From contig NC_133158.1 of the NCBI RefSeq assembly GCF_040802235.1, positions 157,368,401 to 157,432,400 on the forward strand: a stretch of DNA of 64,000 nucleotides, in the 5' to 3' direction. Origin of the DNA: Manis javanica (taxonomy: Eukaryota > Chordata > Mammalia > Pholidota > Manidae). Below, in pieces: positions 26,501 to 34,432 of this stretch (the first letter of the stretch is position 1; every line of letters begins with the position of its first letter). The notes beneath the pieces are model-generated. The model saw only the letters and a program-made list of their open reading frames with translations, did no database searches and was not told the origin of the DNA. The position numbers and the translations under genes were made by a program.

Positions 26501-29500
26501 TGTGTGTGTCAGAGGAGGATGTAGACTATGTGTTTGTAAAGGCTTTCTAAGTTCGTGTGTAATAACAGCTTTCTGTGTAAGGGCTGTTGTTCTTTTGTCA
26601 CCTGGGCTCTGTGTGCTGATGTACAATTTGGATTTTTGCATTTATATTCATATTGTGAGATGAACCTATTAATTTCTTTTTAGAATACCTCTACCAATTA
26701 TATCAGTTTATTACTTCCAGAAGTTGAAATCATTTTATTGTAAATTTTCTGTTTTTAAAATATTATCTAGAATTTAGCTAAAAATTATCTAGTTCTGTTA
26801 ACTTTTCAGTCATAATTCATATTTCTGAATCTTTCAGTAAAAAAGTTGTATGTTCTACTCTACACAATTTTGGTGAATTTCTAAATTTCTTCCTATAGGA
26901 ATCACAAGGGGGCATGCTAACATCTGTTAGGTCTAGTGGTAGGATTGTGGTGGCTGATAAATTCTCTTTTGCCTATTTAAATTTAAAAATGCTTCAAAAA
27001 ATAACTAAGAAAAAACCCATAAGGTTTCATTACTAGCTTCAAATGCTTAGATGACAGCTGTTAGTAGGTAAACACTAAGGTGTACAAGAAGGAATTTGTA
27101 TTAATCCATTTTGCCACAATTGTGTTGCCTAACAAATAATCCATAAAGCATACTGGCTTGGAAAATAGGCACTTATACTCATGCTTATGGGTCTTCAGGT
27201 CAGCTGTGCCTCAAGGGATATACCTTGGTGCAGCTAAATGACTCTGACTTAGCCTGTTAATTGGTCTCAAGTCTGCCCCAGGTATGTGTCTTCTGGAGCT
27301 GTAGCAAGAACAGCTTATTTGGATCATGTTTTTCTCTAGTGGCTGGTCACTGAAGAGCAAGAGCCAGGCCAAACAGCTTAGACATGTTTAAGATCTCTGC
27401 TTATGCCACATCTCTCTAATTTCCACTGGTCACACAAGTCACATGGCCATGCCTAATTAACAATGTGCTGGAAGTGTACTGGGCCTACAGTGGAAGTGAG
27501 CATGAATAAACGTTGGAGAACAGTACTCCAGACTGTCACTGTTTTCATATCAAGTTTATGTCACGTTTTTTAAAAGCTGATTCACCCATCCCTAGTAAAG
27601 TGTGTCAGCTGGTTTTAGTTTCCCCACGTTTACTAGTTGTTCCCAACCCGAGCGAGGGCTTCACAGCAGGCATGTGGTTCTTTATGCTGTCAGTCCCCTC
27701 CATGCTTCTGAGCCGCAGACAAGGGAGGAGAAACGAAGAGATATGGAAGATCTGAAAGGACCAGCCAGGGGACTCAAGGCGTAACAGCGCAAGAGCAATG
27801 CCAAGAAGGCACTTCTCGAATTTATTGAATAAATGAACTTACAATGAACTCAAACATCATTATCCAGCCTTGAGTCTAGCCCAAGGATGCAACGCTTCTC
27901 AAGGAAACCAAAACTGTGTGAAGGTGGCTCCGAGCCATGAGAACTGCTTTGGTTCTCATCACTCAGTACTTGATTACACATCAACAGAGTGTGTGGGAAA
28001 AACAATCAAGTCATGTGTGCTTATACATTTGATTTCTACCTTACTTGAATTATGTATTAACCTCATCAATCCCACACGTGCACTTGAAAAGGACACTTTT
28101 CTTCCTGGTTTGACACAATGTACGTGGGCATACCGTGGTGAGTGTGGGCGACATTCAGCCCCAACATGCCCACTCAGGAAGGTGTATCTCCCGCCTCTAT
28201 CTGTTCTAGACTTTATAATGACCCTGGACTTTCCTCAGGCAGATTGTAAAATTAGAAAAATTCTATTTTGGAGCTTTTTAACACCCTTCCTCTGGTTGTT
28301 CACGTCCCTCCTGTTGTACAGTCTTAACCCCAGCCTTTGGCCTGGGGCAGCCCATCAAGTTCCTTACTGGTTACTTTCCTTCACTCAGCACTGCCAGTCT
28401 TCTTTCTAGGCTCTTAGCATTTCACTTTTTCCTAGACAGTGGGCACTAATGCACACTCCCATCACATTTAATCATTCAGCCTGTGGAAACTTTCTCTGCT
28501 TCTCCTAAAGCACAAGTCACATGGGGGGTTAGTTTATTACCCTCTTGATGGCTTCTAGGAATTTCCACAGATATATGTCCTATTTGTATCTTTTCCTTCT
28601 TAAATTGTATTTGAGATTGATTCAAATGATATATTGCTGTCTCTCTTTATGTAGAATAAGAAGTGTGAAATATTTTAACATGTAAGTTCTTGTAGCAAAG
28701 AAAAAGCTTTTTTCATGAATCTATCAATAGATGCAGGAATCTAAATGCATCTTATGAATGATATAATGTTCAGACCTATATATGGTACATAGTTTTAACA
28801 GAATATTTGTTTCGTTTTATTCCAACTCTGAGAGCAGTTTTACTAGTTTTCTAGAATTCTTTAAGGCTGTGTTTCTTTTGTTTTAGATTAAATCTCTTGA
28901 TGAAGAGAATGTGGTTGGCAAGATTTCTAAACAGTGGACTGGTTTTGTGAGAGAGGCATTTACAGATGCCGATAACTTTGGCATCCAGTTCCCTCTGGAC
29001 CTGGATGTGAAGATCAAAGCTGTAATGCTTGGTGCCTGCTTCCTCATTGTAAGTTTGTTTTTGCTAATCTTGGGTATAGATGATGTCTCTGGTATCATTC
29101 TGAAATGGGTTAGTAAACTGTACATTTTTAAATGACATTCTTATATTTATAGGGTTTGTTCAGAGGTGCCCCATTTAATCCTAGCCCTGAAATTCCATTT
29201 TCTCCTGTATTCTGGCTTAACAGGTGATTAGTTTCTCTCTGGAGAGTCTATGCAGTTTCACATGGTAACAGAAGGAACTTGTGTGTTTAGGAGAGGCCCT
29301 GGTCTTTGGGGTTTTTATTAAAAAATCAAAATTGCTGCTTTGAAGAAGAGTTTGAATCTGCATTTACATGGAATAAAGCGCAATGAAACAAGGAGATTTC
29401 CTTCTGATTCATTATTAAATTGAATCATCTGATGTGGGAATGTAAACTGCAATAGAGAATTCACCCAAAGAAGTCAGATGGACTTGCCATTTGAGAAGAA

Positions 29501-31499
29501 ATACAGGAGATAGAGCAGTGACTCTGAACTTGTCTTCATATTAAATCAGTTAGGAAACTTTAAAAAAAAAACCACCCACTATCAGGCCATACCACAGTTC
29601 AGTGAAATCAGCAGCTCAGAATTAGAAGTTTGTGTAGCTCCCCAGGTAGTTCCATATGCAACCAAAGGACTCCTGGGACAGAGCATTGGTGTTCTATGAT
29701 AGTTGCACAATAGAAACACCTGGGTAGCTTTCAGATTCCCTGGGTCAAGACTACACCCAGACAGTAAATCACAATCTCTGGGGTGGGACCAAGCTTCAAT
29801 GTGTATAGAGCTGTCAGGTGATGCCAGTATGCAGGTAAGGTTTAGAGCCACTAGTTGAGTATCTTAAATAATGACATGGGGATGAAATCAGGAAAAAACC
29901 AAAAAGTGAGAGAATATACAGAAAAAGGATGCCATTACATGCCAGGAAAAAAAAAATAGAGAGTTAACAACATCAACTGAATTCAAACTGTCAACTGTGT
30001 TTGAATACTGATATATGGCAACCAATAATAAAAAGATATTTATAAGGAATTCAGGGAAATGTGAACATTGGCTATTTTATAATATTAGTGAATTATTAAG
30101 TTTGAGACGTTTTTCTTTTTTATAGTGCTTATGTAAAAGCAAAACAGAGTCCAAGTTTTTAAAGGTTGACATACAGAAATATAAAATGATATGATATCAC
30201 AGAGTTTCTTTTAAATAATGGGGCTGAGAGCAGGAAGATCTAGGGGATACAGTAATTGAAGAACCAAAATTGGCCATGTTGATAATTATTAATACTGGGT
30301 GAGTGGTCATTGGGACGTAGGTTTGCTATTCTAATGTGAGATAGCTTGGATATTTTCTATATAAAGTTTTAATTATAACCACAGTTCTACTTAAAAGTTG
30401 TGTTTTCAATAAGTGTTCATGCAAAATTAGAAGTAAAATTTAATCTTAACCTTAGGAAACTGTTTAACCAAAGTAATACACACCGTAACCAAAGATACGA
30501 TGTGCAAAGAGTAGAGTGTGTGCAGTTTCATGTGGTAACAGAAGGACTGTATGAAAGAGAGAGGGGCAGGCTGGGGTGTTTGGCTAGATGAGAAATGGAA
30601 TTGGGAGTGGTGGAGGACTATTAGGAAATGACTATCGGGTAGTTTGGGCTTCTTCTAAAGGACTTTCAAAGATGGGGCACTTTCCTGTAGGTATTGGAAA
30701 GATAATTGAAAATTATTTGTTAATTGGTTGGTTTTGAACTAGGTATAAATAACATAGTTATAAATCCATATTTTAGAAAGTTAAATCCTGGTGTGGGAAG
30801 TGGATTGAAGAGAGGTAAAATTGTAATGGAGCAATTGCAAGTGAATGAGGATGAGGATTAATCAATGGCTTTGTGAAGGGCTAAAGGAAAATGACAGATG
30901 TGAGAGAAATAAAATCTGTAGGATTTGATGGAAGTCATAGGGAAGAGAGTCTGTTTAGACACTGACGTAGTAAGATACGCTGGGGAACATAATGGACAAG
31001 TTTGAAAAAGAAATCATAAAACTGGGCCAAAAATGTCTAAGATGCATTCTCAGCCCTAAGATGTCATCTAAAAATGTCATCTAAAAATCTAAAACTTGTG
31101 CATAGAATTCTGGTCACAAGAAAAGTCATATTACTAGAAAAGGAGTATAAAACGTTGAGGAAGGAAGAATCAAAGAGGAACATTCCAAGGGCATGCGAAA
31201 ATGTGAAATTTAAGAAATTACCAGAGGATTAATTAAACTCATGCAAGTAACAATAAGTGAATAGAATCACAGGATTTAATTGCTATTAAAATGGAAAGTT
31301 GAAGCTATCAACTTTTCCTTCATCTACTTACTATGGTCTGTTTTTCTTGTTTAGCAGTTATGTTACTGTGTTGCGTCTGATTCCTTAGCATTTATGCATC
31401 TGAGAATTGGTCTCTGTTTTGTTGCTGAAAACTCATTTCTGTATTTTTGTTTTTATCTAGGACTTCATGTATTTTGAAAAGTCTGGAGGCAATAAATAG
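11548..31499 (+). CDS. PLSCR1: Phospholipid scramblase 1, complete coding region in 8 exons
   Basis: Joining 11548-11560, 15578-15658, 19555-19799, 21263-21305, 23781-24001, 25497-25658, 28887-29048 and 31461-31499 gives 966 nt, or 321 codons plus TAG. All junctions are GT/AG and in phase. Visible parts are: a Pro/Gly/Tyr-rich N terminus (about 1-102) with three YPGPQ-type repeats; the family signature [10 protein letters not shown] (104-113); the scramblase domain (about 114-315); a Cys cluster CCCPCC (193-198), the palmitoylation site in human PLSCR1; [10 protein letters not shown] (266-275), matching the non-classical nuclear import segment; the Ca-binding-like loop [12 protein letters not shown] (282-293); and a C-terminal hydrophobic helix (about 297-315). 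The family moves phospholipids across the plasma membrane in response to calcium, and PLSCR1 also acts in the nucleus and is interferon-induced. Human PLSCR1 has 318 residues. The tail here ends early at a TAG within the normal tail. A tandem paralogue lies downstream. Confidence 0.95.
12330..12640 (-). mobile_element. L1 3' UTR fragment, reverse
   Basis: Reverse complement of the same L1 3' UTR seen forward at 14.57-14.87 kb. It shares the CCTTTGGTAACTGTTAGTCC block, GTCACTGTCCATCAGCATAG and the AT-rich end. It lies in PLSCR1 intron sequence and has no coding content. Confidence 0.75.
12641..13729. other. Intronic, nothing recognised
   Basis: PLSCR1 intron sequence. There is a TG/TA-rich patch at about 12775-12850. 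Two open frames on the minus strand (13187-13477 and 13465-13659) lack homology that I recognise, lack exon signals and overlap each other. I do not call them genes. Confidence 0.5.
13735..13830 (+). mobile_element. L2 LINE 3' end
   Basis: The order 'agaccataagttcaatgaaggcag', 'agcctaactcagg' and 'gctcagtaaatatttatt' matches the well-known L2 3' terminus. Forward orientation, non-coding. Confidence 0.65.
13860..14875 (+). mobile_element. L1 ORF2 end plus 3' UTR
   Basis: The forward copy runs from the C-terminal ORF2 region (words such as ATGGCAGAGGATATGAACAG and ACACAATGGAATATTATTCA) through a G-rich 3' UTR patch (about 14620-14665) to the terminal GTGAAACCTTCATAA text and an A-rich end. The frame is broken repeatedly. 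The 61-codon frame at 13935-14120 is an L1 fragment, not a host gene. The same 3' UTR recurs at window start and reversed at 12.3 kb. Confidence 0.9.
14876..15577. other. Intronic, nothing recognised
   Basis: AT-rich PLSCR1 intron sequence up to the acceptor at 15577. No further exon or clear repeat was seen. Confidence 0.5.
15578..15658 (+). CDS. PLSCR1: PLSCR1 exon, N-terminal segment
   Basis: The exon follows the acceptor TTGCAG and is followed by GTAAAA. It encodes residues 5-32 in part, an Asp/Asn/Pro-rich stretch containing a PPQYP motif like the PPxY-type contacts in human PLSCR1. It enters in phase 1 and leaves in phase 1, so it connects cleanly to both neighbours. Confidence 0.9.
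15718..15748 (+). repeat. Short TG microsatellite
   Basis: TGTGTGTGTCTGTCTC-type dinucleotide stretch in the PLSCR1 intron, imperfect and short. Confidence 0.6.
16486..16520 (+). repeat. CAAA/CAGA microsatellite
   Basis: Tandem AAAC units passing into CAGA units form a short tetranucleotide repeat in the intron. Confidence 0.85.
16690..16816 (+). mobile_element. MER5A-like hAT element
   Basis: The end 'ccagataattttaatgtgcatcc...actaagaatcgctg' resembles MER5A, a short non-autonomous hAT-Charlie DNA transposon. Diverged, boundaries approximate. Confidence 0.55.
16970..17048 (+). mobile_element. MIR fragment
   Basis: 'agattaaatgacagaatatgtaaaacatttagcataatgg' followed by 'aataaatgagaaatacttgctatta' matches the 3' half of MIR/MIRb. 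Confidence 0.65.
17260..18270 (+). mobile_element. L2 LINE remnants
   Basis: Two adjoining blocks (about 17260-17710 and 17810-18270) resemble the L2 3' part: 'cttctgcttaaaatcctctaa', 'aaaaaagtccaagctcttt', 'gacatgccaagttcattcc', and a 'ttttcatacctcctgg...cagattttt' section. They are forward and pyrimidine-rich. Open frames within are repeat translations. Confidence 0.65.
18890..19095 (-). mobile_element. MER20-like hAT element, reverse
   Basis: 'caccagggtttctcaacagcagcac' at one end, with 'ccaaatgccagtatcagtctccc' and 'ttgtgacagtcaaaacatctccagac' inside, is the reverse complement of MER20, a non-autonomous hAT-Charlie element. Confidence 0.7.
19555..19799 (+). CDS. PLSCR1: PLSCR1 exon, proline-rich domain
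   Basis: The acceptor is ATTTCAG and the donor is GTAATT. The exon encodes residues 32-113: three consecutive YPGPQ[I/A]G heptads, PPAGYSG, a VLWMP segment, and the conserved end [10 protein letters not shown]. The Pro-rich region of this family is thought to mediate protein contacts (SH3/WW-type). The matching exon in the downstream paralogue is much shorter. Long open frames in the other frames and on the other strand here are shadows. Confidence 0.95.
19575..19637 (+). repeat. In-frame 21-bp coding repeat (three units)
   Basis: Three adjacent 21-base units encode [14 protein letters not shown] and YPGPQAG. Units two and three are nearly identical at DNA level (TATCCTGGCCCTCAGGCTGG). The unit length is a multiple of three, so copy-number change would leave the frame intact. 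Confidence 0.9.
19924..20026 (+). repeat. Intronic direct repeat, copy 1
   Basis: A 103-base segment starting ATTTTAAGTTTACCTATTAA recurs at 21131-21233 with three substitutions and no gaps. It begins about 125 bases after the donor at 19800. Confidence 0.95.
20115..20310 (+). mobile_element. MIR SINE
   Basis: 'agtaactcatttagtcctttta', 'tttacagaagagaaaactgaggtcc', and 'gaagttacataatttatttaggatc' give the MIR core in order, forward, diverged. Confidence 0.75.
21131..21233 (+). repeat. Intronic direct repeat, copy 2
   Basis: Second copy of the 103-base segment at 19924-20026. It ends 29 bases before the 43-nt PLSCR1 exon, so it reaches into the branch-point region of that exon's acceptor. Confidence 0.95.
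21263..21305 (+). CDS. PLSCR1: PLSCR1 43-nt exon
   Basis: The exon lies between the acceptor GTAACAG and the donor GTATGT. It encodes [14 protein letters not shown] plus the first base of Val, residues 114-128. It is 43 nt long, phase 0 in and phase 1 out, identical in length and phase to the paralogue exon at 53311-53353. It is too short to appear as an independent open frame. Confidence 0.95.
21306..23780. other. PLSCR1 intron, no gene seen
   Basis: Non-coding intron sequence. The 22.6-22.8 kb stretch has a faint MIR look (text like 'cacacatcagcaaagtgaag'). The slightly GC-richer block at 21840-22040 is not recognised. I see no additional exon. Confidence 0.5.
23781..24001 (+). CDS. PLSCR1: PLSCR1 scramblase core exon with Cys cluster
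   Basis: The acceptor is TTTTTTAG. The 221-nt exon encodes residues 128-201, from [10 protein letters not shown] through RPFTIRI to the cluster [12 protein letters not shown]. The next exon starts in phase 0 with Ile-Glu-Ile, which forces the donor at 24002, read as GAG then GTCGGT. A C at intron position +3 is unusual. Without splicing, the frame stays open for 32 more codons and stops at 24098-24100. The paralogue exon at 55991-56211 has the same length and phases and also a GTC donor. Confidence 0.93.
24955..25062 (+). mobile_element. MIR-like fragment
   Basis: 'cttacagatgagcacacagagacgc' and 'aaggtccctcagctaagtacccaagccaagattc' resemble the central and 3' MIR sequence. Short and diverged. 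Confidence 0.55.
25215..25460 (+). mobile_element. MIR SINE, near full length
   Basis: The MIR landmarks appear in order: 'tagagcagagctctagggt', 'tgagtttgtgtctcatc', 'ctgtaaaaaaagataacagtac', 'ttaaaatagtgcctgacacttagaaagtg'. It ends about 35 bases before the PLSCR1 exon at 25497. Confidence 0.75.
25497..25658 (+). CDS. PLSCR1: PLSCR1 scramblase exon (IEI...DFE)
   Basis: Between TTTTGTAG and GTAAGA, this 162-nt exon in phase 0/0 encodes residues 202-255, including [20 protein letters not shown], the CLVCSCC cysteines and the VDFE end. All are standard scramblase landmarks. No matching exon is visible for the downstream paralogue in this window. Confidence 0.95.
25659..28886. other. PLSCR1 intron with unnamed old repeats
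   Basis: At 27090-27510 there is a block resembling an old interspersed repeat ('tgttgcctaacaaataatcc...', later 'cacaagtcacatggcc') that I cannot place in a family. From 27.6 to 28.4 kb the sequence is GC-richer with a 179-codon frame opening at a TTG and lacking any exon signal. No supported exon was found. Confidence 0.5.
28887..29048 (+). CDS. PLSCR1: PLSCR1 exon with import-like and Ca-loop segments
   Basis: Between TTTTAG and GTAAGT, this 162-nt phase 0/0 exon encodes residues 256-309. It contains [10 protein letters not shown] (import segment in human PLSCR1), [12 protein letters not shown] (Ca-binding-like loop) and the start of the hydrophobic C-terminal helix VMLGACFLI. The opposite-strand open frame over the exon is a shadow. 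Confidence 0.95.
29540..29860 (+). mobile_element. Two adjacent MER5A-like elements
   Basis: Two successive blocks each show the pattern 'tgtgtagctccccaggtagttcc' or 'aaacacctgggtagctttcagattcc...aatctctggggtgggacc...gtttagagccact', typical of MER5A. They lie in the last PLSCR1 intron. Confidence 0.65.
29861..31460. other. Last PLSCR1 intron, nothing else recognised
   Basis: AT-rich intron with a small tandem duplication of GTCATCTAAAAAT near 31063-31090. No exon was seen before the acceptor at 31460. Confidence 0.5.
31461..31499 (+). CDS. PLSCR1: PLSCR1 last coding exon, short tail
   Basis: After TTATCTAG the exon encodes [12 protein letters not shown] and then TAG at 31497-31499. The next five codons in the same frame read KGGVW and then TAA (31515-31517). 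That matches the normal mammalian tail ending QKSGVW. The tail therefore appears cut by a CAG-to-TAG change, removing about six residues after the membrane helix. The hexamer AATAAA at 31491-31496 overlaps the stop. Confidence 0.9.
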   Translation, partial: DFMYFEKSGGNK

Positions 31500-32390
31500 A
31501 AAGGAGGAGTGTGGTAATGGCTTAATGAAAGTCCCCTTAGAAAATTTGGAATCTATATATCATTTATAAAAGAAAAACTCAGTGGTTTTTTTATTTATTG
31601 AAATAATGTATAGCATATACAGCTTACACTATGATTCTTGAAGCTCCAGGTATTTGATTTCCTTTTTTAAATTACAGAGTTTATTTTCTATATCACTTAC
31701 TTGTAAATGTCTTACTTATCTTCTTTTATACATTTTATTTTTCATTGTGTGTTTCAGAGAAAGAACATGGGAAGTTTTACATTTAAACACGAAACTTCCA
31801 AAGTTCATTAAAGCCTTACTAAAGTAACTTTGATATAGTTATGTTATTTTATTAAATCTAGTAACAGTTTATTTTATATGTTGCAGTTGTTATTTTGCAA
31901 ATACTATATGTTCAAAAAAGTTTAAAAAAATGAATGTAATTTCAGTTTCCTTTATAATTATGTTCAAATAATACTCAATATTCATAGTATCAAGGAAAAG
32001 CAAAATTTGTTTGTTTTTTTCAACAAATCACACTGTATTTAACTTCTCCTATAAGCTATCTACTACTATAAAAATAAGATTTCCACATTGGCAAGAAAAT
32101 AAGTTAACCAATTTTTGATGATTTTCAGTGAAAAAAGACATGATTCTGTCCCAAAGAACACATATACTTACTCACTTTAAAAATGGAATGTTGTTACAAT
32201 TTTTGAAGTAATTATTTTGCACATGGAATATTTACCTCATATCAATCATTCATAAACATGGTAGTTATGAAATAGGTGTTAATTAAGTAGAACATATATA
32301 TTCCTTCTGAGTATTAATTTCAGTAATGGTCTAGTGGATTATTTATACCAATAATCAAACAACTGAAATAAAAAACATTTGACATATTCC
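31500..32390 (+). other. PLSCR1: PLSCR1 3' UTR (inferred)
   Basis: AT-rich sequence after the TAG. It begins with the leftover tail codons and second stop (to 31517). The end is inferred from the AATAAA at 32367-32372, followed by a T-rich stretch. This gives a UTR of about 0.9 kb, a reasonable size for this gene. Confidence 0.6.
32367..32372 (+). terminator. PLSCR1: Candidate poly(A) signal of PLSCR1
   Basis: AATAAA followed at about 30 bases by the T-rich GATTTTTCTCTTT. Earlier ATTAAA hexamers (for example 31807-31812) and the AATAAA at 31491 overlapping the stop are alternatives. Confidence 0.5.
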
Positions 32391-33715
32391 TTGCATATTT
32401 GATTTTTCTCTTTAAACAAACTGTGAATGGTCAATTCAGATGATATTCTGAATCTTACAAATTTCCCTTCTCTTCCCTTTCAAATCTCCTTTTGAAAGAG
32501 CAAAAGCATATAATAACCTCTAGTAAAATCCATACCAGTGCTGGAAACTAGGAATTCTACCTGTCAAAAACTTAAAGGAATTTTTAATATTCTGTTTTGA
32601 GGGAATATTAGGTTCCTAGAGTGAGAGGAGATGCCCAATCCACAATTTAACTCATGCAAAGGAAGAATGTGTTTAGAGAATAAGAACTTAGAGGAGAGAT
32701 TCCATTTCATCTTCAGCAGAACTCCAACACCACTAGCTCTTAACGGTGAGAACATTGGGGTGGCAGGTGCTACTGGAATAGTGATGTCTAGACCACCTTT
32801 CCTTAGCCTCTGTGATTCACTGGATGCCAGATTCCCGTGATGAGATGTAACTGCTCATTCATGTTCAGTTTATAGTTGGTACAGACAGCATGCCAACTAA
32901 AGTGAAGGTACTCACAGGGCTGTTTCTTGGTGGCTTTATTTATTTTATGCCAGGTAGAGAAGGAGAGGGCTTTCCAAGCTAGCTTATGAGGTACCACAAC
33001 CAACCCCAAATGAGGCTAGTGCTACTGACATCATCTCCGTGGCAGCTACATCTTGCTTTCATGTTTCCCCTCTTTCCTTCTCCTCCTTCTGTCCACCTGA
33101 GGGGAGGACTCGGGATCTGGTTAAGCAAAGTAGATCTACAATTGAGCTGAACAGTCTCTTCCTTCTTTAATTGTGCAGAGAAGATAAAGCAGAAACCCAT
33201 ATTATTAGGTTCAAATACTAGAAAAAGATGCTCTCATTAAACATTTACAAAGGGAAAAATCATCACATGGAAAATTAGAAACTTAAATGAGAAAAGTACC
33301 AGGAATCACAACAAACGTCTTCATTTGCAGTGTTGATGAGTTTTGAGGAAATGTTGCACATTTACATCTAGAACAGGCAGAAGAGAAAAAGGAAGATTCT
33401 GATGAGGTGAAATTTTAATAAAGTTGAAAAATATGACCACATTTTAAAGTGTGATGGAGACCTGGAACGAGAGATTGCATAAAGTAGGAATGATAACACT
33501 ACAAAGTAAAAAATTTTAGAAATTCTCCAGAAAGTCAGATGAATACAAAACAGAAAAGATGATTACTGAGGAACAGACCCATCAATTTCCATTTATGCGT
33601 AACACAGGAATTCCAAAAGCAGATATCAGATGGGGTAAAAACAATCATTTAAAATCAAAAAATTTGTTTGAATCAGAACAGAATATGGTTTCTAGGTGAA
33701 TGGATTTACCACCTA
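32391..33715. other. Intergenic, nothing recognised
   Basis: No exon or clear repeat was identified. Overlapping open frames on both strands at 32564-33200 have no supporting signals. Confidence 0.5.
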
Positions 33716-34432
33716 CAGGCATATCTCGGAGATACTGCTAGTTCAATTCCAGACCACAGCAATAAAGCGAATACTGCAATAAAGCAAGTCAAATGAACTT
33801 TTCTGGTTTCCAAGTGCATATAAAAGTTATGGTTGCACTACACTGTAGCCTATTAAGTGGGCAATAACATTGTGTCTTAAAAAACAATGCACATGCCTTA
33901 ATCTTTTTTGTGGGTGGAGGGCTTTGCCTCAGTGTTGACAGCTGCTGGCTGATCAGGGTGGTCGTTGCTGAAAGTTGGGGTAGCAGTGGCAGTTTCTTAG
34001 GACAATGAAACCTGCTGCATCAATGAACTCCTTTCAAGAACAATTTCTCTAGCATGACAAGCGGTTTGATAGTGGAACTTCTTTCAAAATTGCATTCAGT
34101 CCTCTGAAACCCTGTCACTGCTTTTGTCATTTCAAGCATCTTCCCCAAGGCTAGACAATGTCTCAACAAGCCACTTTGCTCATTCATGAGGCTACTCCTC
34201 ACCTGTTCAAGTTTTATCATGAGATGCAGCAACTCAAATATAATAATAATGACAAATTAAAATACTGTGAGAAGTACCAAAATTACTGTGATGGGTAGAC
34301 ACCTAGACACAAAGTGAGCAAATGGTGTTGGAAAAATAGCTCTGATGGACTTGCTTGATGCAGGGCTGCCACAGACCTTCAGTTTGTAAAACATGCAGTA
34401 TCTGCAAAACACAATAAAGCGAGGTCTGCCTG
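33716..34432 (-). mobile_element. Tigger1 internal-deletion derivative
   Basis: Both terminal inverted repeats are present: CAGGCATATCTCGGAGATAC at the left and the complement of CAGGCAGACCTCG at the right. 'caataaagcgaatactgcaataaagcaagtc' lies inside the left end and 'aaacacaataaagcgagg' at the right. This is a 717-bp non-autonomous copy of a pogo/Tigger DNA transposon. The transposase, which would read on the minus strand, is mostly deleted. A TA precedes the left end. Confidence 0.9.

Noticed and set aside
27870-28409. 179-codon open frame in the PLSCR1 intron
   Set aside because: It opens at TTG with no early ATG, has no recognised domain, no splice signals and no Kozak context, and lies wholly inside an intron of a clear gene.
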